Of a stretch of DNA of 64,000 nucleotides, positions 12,346 to 22,522 are shown one piece after another. Numbering within the stretch: position 1 is the stretch's first letter; every line of letters begins with the position of its first letter. Origin of the DNA: Takakia lepidozioides (taxonomy: Eukaryota > Streptophyta > Takakiopsida > Takakiales > Takakiaceae); the NCBI GenBank assembly GCA_030704615.1, contig CM060733.1, forward strand, positions 51,460,001-51,524,000, in the 5' to 3' direction. The notes under the pieces were generated by a model that made no database searches, was not told where the DNA came from, and saw only the letters and a list, made by a program, of their open reading frames with translations. Both the position numbers and the translations under genes were made by a program.

Positions 12346-13731
12346 ATGAGGAGGCCTTTGAAGGCAATCATTATGGCACAGTTTCTATATGTCATTCTAC
12401 AAGCACAGAATGAGCTTTTAATGTGTCACCAACTTGAAAACGATTCTATTAATGAGATGCTCCAATTTGAGAGCGTGGAGCAGATTGATACAGAGAGCAG
12501 GTTGATCATTGAAACTATGAAGAATTCTTTGATTTTGCATCACCATCGATTATCTTGTGTGTATCAATTGCTTTTGAGTAGGGATCTCGGTGACTGGGTC
12601 AAGGCTCGCAGTACTACTTGGTATTCTGGATTCCTCATGACTCAATATGACAATAAGTGCTGGATCGAGCATTTCAGAGTCACAAGGGAAGTGGTTCTTC
12701 AAATCACAGACAGATTGAAACCATTGATAGGAAAGCAAAATACCAAATACCGTTGTGCTATACCCGTGGGCATTCGAGTAGCATGCTCGCTCTATAAACT
12801 GGCACATGGAGCTGATTATTTGCAGTGTAGCGAAATGTTCGCTATAGGCAAATCCACTGTACATATGGTCCTGCGAGAATTTGTTAATGTTGTCAATGTT
12901 GTATTCTGTAACCAGATACGATGGCCAAGAGGGCAGGAACTGACCCGGGTGATGAGTGGATTCAAGGAGTTTTGTGGACTTCCCTCCATCCATGGAGCTA
13001 TCGATGTCAAGAAAATCCATATACAGAATCCAAGAGGCCATTTTGCCGGTGACTATTATTCATACAAATCTAAAGGATATAGTCTTCAATTACAAGCTGT
13101 CGATGATCATGAGAAAAGGTTCACTGACGTCTATGTAGGTATGCCGGGAAGCATGAACGACTCCCGAATCCTACGCCTATCTGCCCTCTATCAAAAAGCA
13201 ACATATGAAGGAATTTTCAGTTTGGAATTTGGGCAAGAAAACATACAGCCATACATCTTGGGGGATAAGGGTTATCCCTTACTGCCCTGGTTGGTAATTC
13301 CGCATAAGCAGTCAGTCAATGCCAGACATACAGTCTTGGAAGCTCTATTCAACAGACACCATTGCAGGGGCAGAAGCGTCATTGAGAATTCTCTTGGCAT
13401 ATTGAAGAAAACCTTCAGAGAGCTTTTGGTGAAAACTAGTCTCAATATAGTTTTTATCCCAGACGTGGTGACAACATGCTGTGTGTTGTACAACCTTATA
13501 TTGGATGGAAGAGATGTGGATGTTGACTCACTAATGCAGCAACTCGAACAAGAAGCAAACGCAGAGGTTGATGGTCCTCAAATTGAGCGAAGGTCAAATC
13601 GAGTCCACATAGATGAGAATGTACATGAAAACGATGATGAACCTGGCCTAGAAGGGGCTGAAATTTCTGGCTCAGACCAACGGGTTGTTCTTCAAACATA
13701 CCTTGATACTAGACGACCCCACAGAGCTTGA
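12346..13731 (+). CDS. Harbinger DDE transposase, intact
   Basis: This is a 461-residue uninterrupted frame. It cuts and integrates the element, normally with its Myb-like partner. The DDE_Tnp_4 (PIF-type) catalytic triad is visible: D220 in HGAIDVKKI, D272 in GMPGSMNDSRI and E347 in VIENSLGILKK, each in its usual context. An N-terminal helical region (~residues 75-170) precedes it, and an acidic/charged tail follows residue 395. The length is normal for plant Harbinger transposases. The first in-frame Met at 12346 was taken as the start. An upstream intron in the 5' leader is possible. All three catalytic residues are kept, so activity is conceivable, though not shown. Confidence 0.88.
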   Translation: MRRPLKAIIMAQFLYVILQAQNELLMCHQLENDSINEMLQFESVEQIDTESRLIIETMKNSLILHHHRLSCVYQLLLSRDLGDWVKARSTTWYSGFLMTQYDNKCWIEHFRVTREVVLQITDRLKPLIGKQNTKYRCAIPVGIRVACSLYKLAHGADYLQCSEMFAIGKSTVHMVLREFVNVVNVVFCNQIRWPRGQELTRVMSGFKEFCGLPSIHGAIDVKKIHIQNPRGHFAGDYYSYKSKGYSLQLQAVDDHEKRFTDVYVGMPGSMNDSRILRLSALYQKATYEGIFSLEFGQENIQPYILGDKGYPLLPWLVIPHKQSVNARHTVLEALFNRHHCRGRSVIENSLGILKKTFRELLVKTSLNIVFIPDVVTTCCVLYNLILDGRDVDVDSLMQQLEQEANAEVDGPQIERRSNRVHIDENVHENDDEPGLEGAEISGSDQRVVLQTYLDTRRPHRA

Positions 13732-13913
13732 ATTGTCAAGTAGCCAATGGACAAACAAATTTTCAACTTGAATTGAATTGTTTTATGTTCAGATGTGCTG
13801 ACTAGCATCTACAATTGCAAAAATTGTTCACTGAACTACACGCATGTTGGTCTCTCAACGTCTACCTGGTAGTCGATATATCACGTGGATCTTCAGCATA
13901 GTTGATAGTGCTG

Positions 13914-14645
13914 TCATTCTTCAGCTATGTCTTTGTTGCCCACTTCTTGTTCGAAATTTGGCTGGCGAATTAGGTCATCTTCAGAGGAGTCCGAGAGCGT
14001 GACTGCATGAGGCATAAGGGTTTGATCTTTTATGAAAGCATGACATATAGCGGTACTGAGGTTTGACAGAACGGTCACCATGCTCTTGCTCATCTCGTGA
14101 ACTTTTTTATCTCGATTTTTGAGGTATTCGAGCTGTTCTTTGAATGTCCGCGCTTGTGTCTTTGTCTTGATTTTGTCCATTTCCACTTGGGTCTGGTTAA
14201 TACGATCCATGGCATCTACCAACACCTTGCTGCTCTTATCATTTGCATCAATAACAGGCGTGAAGACACTTGATCGTTTCCGCTTCACACCAGTACTGCC
14301 AAGAGCAGTCGGTCCTTGAATGCCTTTAGCAAGTGTAACATTCTCACATGCACTATCTCCAAGATTGATAATGGGAGGACGGATTTGCTGCATGGACTCA
14401 GAATAATCATCAAGATTGATGACATTACGATTCAAGGCAACCAGAATTTCGTCAGGCACATAGTCATCACCAAGGTGCTCTGACTCTGAAGTTTGGAACA
14501 GACTGTTGTTCCTTCGTTGAATCTTCTTGAACTGCTGGAGCGACATAGACTCCATCTCCCTGCGATTGAAGGTACCTAACATGTGGTGGTGCATTGATTG
14601 CTCGCTCACCCTGAAAAGCTTCAATGGCATCGTACCACTCCACAT
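13914..14645 (-). CDS. C-terminal part of Harbinger Myb-like protein
   Basis: This 243-codon frame overlaps the end of the upstream Myb-like frame by 179 bp in a different phase. Past the overlap it continues with an acidic LGDDYVPDEI segment, a basic VKRKR patch (probable nuclear signal) and a predicted coiled coil around MDKIKTKTQA...EQLEYLKNRDKK. It ends in an acidic tail. It is best read as the C-terminal half of the same protein as 14467-15090, separated by a frameshift. An unrecognised splice between 14467 and 14645 would also explain it. The Met at 14645 may not be used. Confidence 0.6.
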   Translation of the reverse strand: MWSGTMPLKLFRVSEQSMHHHMLGTFNRREMESMSLQQFKKIQRRNNSLFQTSESEHLGDDYVPDEILVALNRNVINLDDYSESMQQIRPPIINLGDSACENVTLAKGIQGPTALGSTGVKRKRSSVFTPVIDANDKSSKVLVDAMDRINQTQVEMDKIKTKTQARTFKEQLEYLKNRDKKVHEMSKSMVTVLSNLSTAICHAFIKDQTLMPHAVTLSDSSEDDLIRQPNFEQEVGNKDIAEE

Positions 14646-15090
14646 TAAACAGTCTTGGCAAGTGATACTTGTCTCGATCTTCCAATGCCATGTCCCAGTA
14701 TGATGTGTTATGCCCTATACCTTTGTGGTAATCGGCAATCTTCTTGTAGTCGGAGTTGAGACCATTCCATTTGTCCTTACACATCTTGGCATTGCGAATG
14801 AGTATAGCTGAGCGAATCAATTTCTGGAACTCCTCTGCTATCTTGGTCCATTTTTGTGCTGCAGGCATCATATGAGCTCTTGGATCGATCAAGTTCTTTT
14901 GGGCAACATGCTCTTTGTGCTTACAATCAATCAACACAAGGATTTCATCATGGCTCCAATTTGCTTGGCGCTGCCTCCCAAAGGTAGTTCCACCTCTCCC
15001 TGCTGTGGCACTTCCCCTCCCTCCACTCGGTCCCCTCCTTCTTCCTCCCCTCCCTCTTCCTGCACTTTCCATTGAGCTAGAATTCTCCAT
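14467..15090 (-). CDS. Harbinger Myb/SANT-like DNA-binding protein, N-terminal part
   Basis: Harbinger elements encode a trihelix/Myb-like partner that binds the transposon ends and brings the transposase to the nucleus. This frame has a Gly/Arg-rich N terminus and then a Myb/SANT-like domain (WSHDEILVLIDCKHKEH, a central WTKIAEEF, then CKDKWNGLNSDYKKI). A conserved YWDM motif follows. The Met at 15090 was chosen because the longer open frame starts with GTG. The frame ends at 14467, where the downstream frame takes over in another phase. As drawn the gene looks frameshifted, unlike its intact transposase neighbour. Confidence 0.7.
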   Translation of the reverse strand: MENSSSMESAGRGRGGRRRGPSGGRGSATAGRGGTTFGRQRQANWSHDEILVLIDCKHKEHVAQKNLIDPRAHMMPAAQKWTKIAEEFQKLIRSAILIRNAKMCKDKWNGLNSDYKKIADYHKGIGHNTSYWDMALEDRDKYHLPRLFNVEWYDAIEAFQGERAINAPPHVRYLQSQGDGVYVAPAVQEDSTKEQQSVPNFRVRAPW

Positions 15091-16163
15091 CGCGATTGAA
15101 TCTGTGAATCTGTCTGTGCAAGCGTAAAGCACCCCAGAGCAAGCGAAGGGCGAGCCGCAAGCAGAAAATGACAGCGAGAATTGGTTACTATCACATAGGA
15201 TTTGGAAATGATAGCGTATCAGCGGTGACAGGGAGAAGAATCTTCATATTTTGAAATATTTTACTACCGCGCGCGCTACTTATTTCAACACCTAGTTTCA
15301 GGTGATAGTGTCAATGATAGCAATGCCACGTCACCTGACATATCAGCAACCTATCGACGCAGAGGCGGAGGTTTGAACAGAGATAGTAATTTGACGATTT
15401 ATCGTCGCTCCTAACCCTAGGTGTGAACGTACCTTTACTGTTGCAGCTAAAAAGGAGTAGGCCTCTTTGTGTGCATCTGTTGCAAGGAAACCAGAACGCC
15501 AGCCAGCCCTTCTCCATGCCTTCCGAGCATCCTGGGGCAAGCATGGTATCATTTGTTGCTGCTCTAATGATCTCACTTGTTTATGGGTGGACAACATCCC
15601 CTCCTGTTGGCAGGGACACAGAGGTGCTTCCCCAGAATTTGAACGATCGGATGTTAATTGGAAGCACGTCAGGTCATCTTCAGCAGCGCGCCTTCACTTT
15701 CATCGCTGATCTCTATATCTCCATGTATTCAATACCCTCTGCATGCATCATCCCTTCTTCTCTTCCTTGTTTGCCCCTACCCTTCTTGCTCCAACCCCTG
15801 TTCAAGCTACCCTTCGCCATGCGCTCCGTTCTGTCCGCCCTAAGTTCCTACCTCTTTCTTTGACCCCTGTTTGTTCTAGCATCCTATGATTATTCCGGGT
15901 CTTATCCGTGCCCCTGCATAGCAACACCCTTTACATTAGGTTGCTGGCCTCATAGTTCTTGTATCAGTTGCAGCTCCAGGGTGTCTTCCTCTGGGTTACT
16001 GTTCAAGAGTTATCCAGCACGGCCGGCCGTGTGAACACGCCTTATGGCAGCCTACGGGCAATCAAGGGTTTAATTTTTTTTCCCTTCAATAATCTCTTAA
16101 TAAAGTTTCATCCAGGGCCTAGTCCCCTGTTCTCTCAAAAAAACAAAAATAAAAAATAAAAAT

Positions 16164-16628
16164 CATGAGAAATGGCAGATTAAATTTTTCTGAAATATTA
16201 ATGGCTCTTTAAAAGAAAAAATTAATTTGCTACAATAATGGCACAAGTCCCACTTAGTGGTTATTTACTATGAAAGGTATTATCTTCATAGGGAGGTAGT
16301 ATCTAGGGAAGGTACATTAGGAGAAACAGGTCCTCAAGATGAATGGGCATCCAGATTTCAGACAAATTGGATGAAATTGATAAGTACTATAGACAACAAG
16401 TGTACTTTACCCTACTTTCTCTGCCACCCTCTTTCCTCTTCTCTTGTCTTCCATTCTCTCCCTCTCTCTGTTTGTCTGTCTGTCTTGCACTGCAGAATGT
16501 GCTTCACAGCAATGCATCTCGTCTCTCTCCGAGCTCCAGGTGTGCCTGTCCTTAACTATGCAATTTTATAGTGACTGGAATGTGTCAGCTTGTTTCTCCA
16601 ACGATTGCCACCGGACACGGTCACCATC
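16164..16628 (+). promoter_or_regulatory. presumed promoter/5' leader of the PPR4-type gene
   Basis: Only ~465 bp separate the A-rich tail of the LINE from the chosen PPR4 start codon. The stretch includes a CT-rich block at 16420-16490, common in plant leaders, and an in-frame stop at 16572-16574 just upstream of the coding frame. No TATA box can be assigned with confidence. An additional upstream leader exon is possible. Confidence 0.35.
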
Positions 16629-19600
16629 ATGTGGGGTGCGAGCCCTAGCCCTAATTTTCCCTCCACTTCTTCCTTGCCACACTTCTCAAGCAACTCAACA
16701 GTTATCTCCACACCGAGGAATTATTTTTCCTCAGAGGAATTTCCTCAGCCCCATCCCAGAATTAAGAAATCAGCTTTTGTAAGGGAGATTGCTTCTACTT
16801 CGAATAGAAGTGCTCCTACAACACAGTCTCAGAGAAAGTGGCATGTCTGTTTCTCTCATACGGTTGTCTCTCAGTCGGTGTCCTTTTCCAGTGAGCCTGC
16901 GTCACCTCCCCCTATTGGTAATGAAACCGTGCCTAGGCCTCACCAGGCTTCAGCGTTGTCACATGGGTCTGCTCCAATTTTGCAGGAATCAGTTTCTTTC
17001 TCCCAGGAGTCTACCTCTGTCTTGAAGGTCGAACCTTCAGAGCCCGAGAAATTTTCATCACCAACACCTCATCCAGAAGGAGACGTAGGGAAAATTTTTG
17101 TAGGAAATTTGCCATACCATGTACCAAAGGAGCCTATCAGTACCTTTTTTGGGCAATTTGGTCCTATCAGGGACATTATCTTCATTCGAAGCCACACAGA
17201 TCCTGAGAAAAGCAGGGGTTACTGCTTTGTGTTTTTTGGGGGTCCTGACCCCAATGCTTCAGCCATGAAGGCAGCAGAGTTTGATGGCGTAGAGTTCCAT
17301 GGAAAGATTCTCCGTATCAAGCTTGATGATGGTCGTAGAGAAAGAGAGAAGAGAGAGGAGCGGGAGCGATGGGTGGAGACGGGTGGGGTAAGCAAAATTC
17401 CATATCGTTTCTCTCATGACTCTTGTTGATGCTATTTTCTGGGTCCTCTACTCTCGTAGAAAGATTGTAAGCAATGGTTGGGACATTCAATAGCCGCTAA
17501 TTACTGAGTCCGGGCTGAAGTGATGTAAGGAACTACCTGCACCCACCTTACATGGATTACTCACATGAACAGCCCTGGCACCCATTCCACCCGAATATAT
17601 ATGTGGAGTAGCTGAGTTTGGCAATGTCAGTTGCTCATGTCCTTTGGTGGGCATTAGTGACTCCCTTAGCGCAGGTTTTAGTCCTTCCTAAAACTAAAAA
17701 ATGTGATTCTCTTGGTGGTCTTGAATATATCTACAAGGAAAGGGAGTATCGGTCACAATGGCATCAAGAGAGAGAGAAGGCCTCCATTGATTTTCGGAGA
17801 ATGGTGGAGGATCAGCCCCGAAATGCTCGAATGGTTTTGGCAGCCTTTGACAGAATCGAGAAGGTCTTCCCTTTCCCTCCTTCCTCTGGGCCACAGTTTT
17901 GGCTGAGAACCCTACCCGTCCTCATCACTCATTCTCTACCCCTCCTCTGATGCTCTCTCAGTTTTGGACATGTCTAGGAACACAACTTTAAGGTGCTACA
18001 AACTTTTGCATGTCCGTCCCTCCCCCAGAGCACAGTGGAATGGGCGAGTTTCTTTTCTCCAAAATTTGACTTATTTCGGACATGGGCTTTGGAACACAGC
18101 CAAAGCGGAGAGATTATGCTCTGCTTGTGAACTATTATGGAAAGCGCGGTGATAAGCACAGTGCTCGCTCCATGTTCGAGAAAATGTGCGCCTCAGGCAT
18201 TAATGCCAGGTTTTATGTCTACACCAAGTAAGGACGACTTTTCACTCTTGTCATGAGGTATCATGCGACAGCCATATAAAGAAAGCTGTAGAGGAACAGC
18301 TAGGTGAAACCTTATAAAATTGCAGTAGAGAACAGGTCAAGTCTGTTTTGCACAATGATTGCTGGCTAGGCTTTAGGTTGGTTGTTTTTGTTTCACCAGG
18401 TTTGCGTTCTTCTGCATTTTGATCAGGCTCTACTGTCCAGTTTATCTATGCATTAGGCGTTTCTTATGTCAGTTACATCTGACACAGATATCTTTGGACT
18501 GGAAATCAGTCTGGTTCATGCATATTCCATGGCTCGTGACATGCGGGGAGCAGTAGCTTGTGTGGAGGGGATGGAGGCTGAAGGGGTTGCACCAAATGTG
18601 GCCACACTCAGTGTCCTTATTTCTGGATTCGCCAAAGTTGGCAATTCTGAGTATGTGCCCACTCCCTCACCCTTCGACTGTAGCTGGTCATCCATAACAT
18701 ACATTAGATGCCTACTTTTTTTGCTTGATTATACACGTGACAACCTCTCAGATACTGCCCTCAGCCTTTGCCTATCAAATGGACATGAAGGACCTCCACG
18801 CATCCATTTAATTTTTATTTGTTCTCCATGACTTTGATGGTCAATACTTACAGCTCAAGCAAAAATTCCTGTAGATCTTCGACTGATTGCACACCTCCAA
18901 CTTATGTCCAAACACATCTGCTGAGAATATGTGGATGATGGCGGTTTTGGTGTGTTTGGGGGTGTGGAAAGTGCTGCAGAACACTGGTTTCAGAGAGCAA
19001 AGAGTGAGGGCACACACCCTAATGTTGTCATTTACAACAACATTATCAATGCCCACTGGTATGCCATTCCCCATCTTTTTCATGTAATCCTAATGTTTTG
19101 TGCTTTTGTATGCAGGAGCAAGTGTGCATCTTGATGTCTTAGATTTTTTCTTTCTTTCTCTGTGTTGGTTACCTTTACCCGTACTGAGCATTTTTGTCTG
19201 GCTGGAAGTTGCTTTGTTGTCTTCTTTCATGGAAAACTTAGAATGGCAGTGTCATGTTAGAATACGGGAGGCAGTATGATAATACAAGACACTGGGATGT
19301 GGCAGCAAAGTGGGCAATATGAATAGGGCTGAAGCTTTGGTAGCAGAGATGGAGGATGAAGGTCTTGAGACTACCCTGGGTCTCTTCAACATAATGATGG
19401 ATGGGTATGCACATGCTCGTCAGGAATCTAAGTGCCTCACCGTTTTTCGTCGAATGCAGGCAAGCAACAAACCACTTTCTGTTTTCTTGTGACTCATGAC
19501 AGTTTCCTTCAGTAGCATCCATATGTTGCATACGTCAGAGACTTTCTCCAAGACAAGATGAGCCCAAAAGGACTAGGTGAAGGGCTGAAGTTGCCAGCTG

Positions 19601-22522
19601 GAGGCCAGCAATTTGCTTTGCTTGTGTTACTGGTATAAGGGCCTTGTGAGAAGCAACATCAGACACCTTGAGTGACCCTTGACCAGAAAAATGGTGCTGA
19701 TGTTTGAAATGGTGTGATTCAATGCAGGAATATGGAATGGCTCCAACAGTTGTCAGCTATGGATGTCTAATCAATCTCTACACAAAGGTACATGTGCTCA
19801 GCATATATCTCTATTTTTGTCTCTGGTGAGTTGATGTGTGTAGTGCCTTTCCATTTGTCCCTATATTTCTGTGGTCTGCCTCTCATCCAGTTTCCTTTCT
19901 CAGACTGCTCCTTCTTCCCCTAGGCTAACCAGGCGGACTGCAACAGCTTGGGAAGATGGCAGAGGCATTGAAAGTAAGTAAGGATATGGAGGTTCAAGGC
20001 ATGGCGCTCAACCACAAGATCTTTTCGATGATCATTGATGGCTACGTGCAATTGGGCAACATGGGGAATGCCTTCTCAGTGTTCGAGGACATGTCAAAGG
20101 CAGGTTTTAAACCTGATGTTGTGACTTACAACATACTAGTCAACGGCTTTTGCAAAAACCGGCAGATGAACAGAGCTATCCAGCTTCTTGCACAAATGAA
20201 GAAGGGGGGCCATGTTCCTACACTCCAAACGTATACCATGATTGTTGATGGGTTTATGAAGATTGGAGATATGCGGATGGCACTTGAATTTGTTCGGGAT
20301 ATGAAGATGGCTGGGTGCCGTCCAAGCGCCACCACCTACAATGTCATCATGAATGGGCTTGTGCATGATGGTCAGGTCGGACTGCTTTTCTTTAGTCCAT
20401 GATTTTGAGAGGTGTAGCATGGTACAACGTGCTCTTGTGGTTCACGTTGGATTGATGCCTTGTTCCATACTCCCTGTAAGGCTTGCTTATCTGCCATGCT
20501 GTGGCTGCATTGATTGCAGATGAACAGGGCGGCATCAATCATTGATGAAATGGTGTTGGCAGGCATAGCCCCTAATGAACGCAGCTACACAACTCTCATG
20601 GAAGGCTATGCATGTGTGGGTGAGATTGGGACGGCATTTGAGTATTTCAAGCGCATAAAAGAGGAAGGCTTGAAAGCAGACATAATAACATATGGCTCCC
20701 TCCTCAAAGCTTGCTGTAAGGCCGGACGTATGCAAAGTGCACTTGCGGTCACCAATGAGATGACTGGGCAGGGTCTTGCAATGAATAACCACATTTACAA
20801 CATACTTCTCGATGGGTACTTACAACACTCCCTTGCCCCTTGACCCAGGGTTCATTCAATCTCTTTGATGAGCAACGGGGGATTGAAGGAGAGAGGGAAT
20901 GATCAGCACTGATAATGATTGTTTTAGAGACAACATATATTTGTGAAGATGATCTATTTACATTTGTGGATGGGATCTTTCTCAGATTTGCTCTACAGGG
21001 TCAGACTGTTCTTTACGTTTTTTCGATGTGCATTGGATGAATAAGATTATTCATGGGGTCTCATCTCACAGATGGTAGGGTGTCCACTCATTGTATCACT
21101 TTCAGTTCTGCTGAGGGCAAGCTTTGAGGCTGGCATGGAACTTAGCACATGGAACTGTTAACCAGGGTGCCCCATGTATGTCTCAGTATGCGATTAGGGG
21201 TCTTTAAAGTGCTCCACGTATTTGCAATCTTGGATAAATGGGATTATTCAGTATTCTACATGTCTGTAGGAGGCACTTGGTCTTGTATTTCAAACTCTAG
21301 TCCTGGTGTGTTTGGGATGGTACAGATGGGCGCAGAGAGGGGACATGTGGGAGGCCTCGGACATTATGCAGCAGATGCGTCGGGAAGGATTTACTCCCGA
21401 CATCCACTCCTACACATCCTTTGTCAATGCTTGCTGCAAGGCTGGTGATATGCAAGTACGTAGGTGTGGATATCAATGTGTATGCATGGTCAAGGAGTGG
21501 GACAAGATTCCAGCTCGCAAATCAATCATGTTCAGAGTCAAGAAGCATCTTAGGTGTCTTGAAATCTAGCAGACAACACGGACTCCTAAATGTCTCAAGC
21601 TTTAGATTCAGCTGGTTCTATAATACCTCCTTACTGGATCAAGCAGTTATTTGTGGAATTTTCTGGCCAATTGAGAGGAACATTATCTCACATGAATCTC
21701 TAAAATGCAGAAAGCAACTGATAGTGTGGAACAAATGAAGCAAATGGGAATCCAACCTAACCTCCACACGTACACAACCATTATACACGGGTGGTCATCC
21801 GCGTCGTATCCAGAGAAGGCTTTAGCATGCTACGACGATATGAAAGCTGCTGCGTTGGCACCTGACAAGGCAGTTTTTCATTGCCTCATGACTTCCCTCC
21901 TTTCTCGAGCAGCAGTTGCTCGTGAGACTGTCTATGACGGCGTGCTAAGGGTGAGCAGGGAGATGGTGGACCGGGGTATCTGTGTGGATCTGGCAACTGT
22001 GAGGCACTGGCGGAAGTATTTGGTAAAGGCGGAGAGGTGGTCCGGTGATTTAACCAAGGCCGTTGAGAGGACATTTCCACGAGGTAAGTTGAGGAGAGTG
22101 ATGAACAGAAGTTCTTAGTTGTAGTGTGTCGATGTTGTACTTTACTGAGATGCCCGGTGGTTTATGTGTTAATCACATATGGAACTTCTTGTTCGCAAGC
22201 TTGAATGCAGCTCTACCTGGTCATGAACTGTAGTTATGGTATTGAGTAGAATTTGGATGTGTAGCAAAATGTGCACCCCCATGCTACGTCTCCTATTGCT
22301 GTCCAGTGCTATTTCTGCTCAGTATGTCCTGTCACTCTCTGATATGGATAGCCAGATTTTAGTGGGATTCTCCTGACTTGGAAAACATCAATGTGACTGT
22401 TGCCCTTTGCAGACTGGGATTCAGAGACAGAAAAGTTGGAGGATGTGGCTGAAGCGCAGGATTGGCAAGATGAGCTTCAAGAAGAGTCTGAGATGGAGAA
22501 GGATGAAGAAGAGGGGATGTAA
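16629..22522 (+). CDS. PPR4: PPR4-type RRM + pentatricopeptide repeat protein
   Basis: Exons: 16629-17387, 17675-17863, 18100-18227, 18510-18650, 18972-19058, 19306-19459, 19728-19787, 19947-20375, 20520-20815, 21326-21455, 21711-22083, 22413-22522. They join in frame to 951 codons, the length known for PPR4. The Ser-rich N terminus suits a plastid transit peptide. An RRM follows with RNP2 KIFVGNLP (155-162) and RNP1 RGYCFVFF (196-203). P-class PPR motifs run from about residue 318 to 860, with repeated TYN.L..G units, and a short acidic tail follows. In maize and Arabidopsis PPR4 binds the first intron of plastid rps12 and is needed for its trans-splicing. That role is inferred here from the matching architecture. 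Intron 6 (after 19459) uses a GC donor. The donors after exons 2 and 8 are weak. Met 16629 is the first in-frame ATG after a stop. Confidence 0.9.

Larger units (their letters stand above)
11908..15434 (+). mobile_element. complete PIF/Harbinger transposon
   Basis: The termini are a perfect 24-bp inverted repeat beginning AGGTACGTTCACACCTAGGG (11908-11931 and 15411-15434). The flanking trinucleotide is TTA on both sides (11905-11907 and 15435-15437), the hallmark target duplication of PIF/Harbinger elements. The element is 3,527 bp. It carries an intact DDE transposase on the plus strand and a Myb/SANT-like partner gene on the minus strand in convergent arrangement, as in autonomous family members. 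It is nested in a LINE. Perfect TIRs imply recent insertion. Confidence 0.92.
11588..16163 (+). mobile_element. LINE 3' fragment, split by Harbinger
   Basis: This is the 3' part of an L1-like LINE, found as 11588-11907 and 15435-16163 on either side of the Harbinger element. The left piece encodes the end of a zf-RVT-type region (ESLEHCLLHC, then DCPVFE). The right piece continues the frame: removing the insert and one TTA joins the codons into DLTVAAKKE. The tail has AATAAAG and an A-rich end at 16141-16163. The second LINE (23.7-27.5 kb) shows the same peptides (ESLEHCLLLC, DCPVFES, SPEF-NW) and the same CAGGGC...GTCCC(C)TGTT tail, so both belong to one family. The 5' end is missing or obscured. 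Confidence 0.8.

Noticed and set aside
16590-16628. Upstream start for the PPR4-type protein at 16590
   Set aside because: The codon there is TTG and an in-frame stop lies at 16572-16574. The first ATG is 16629.
22084-22118. PPR4 ending at the stop at 22118
   Set aside because: GTAAGT directly after CCACGAG is a strong donor, and splicing to 22413 gives FPRDW, matching the family end better than the read-through GKLRRVMNRSS.
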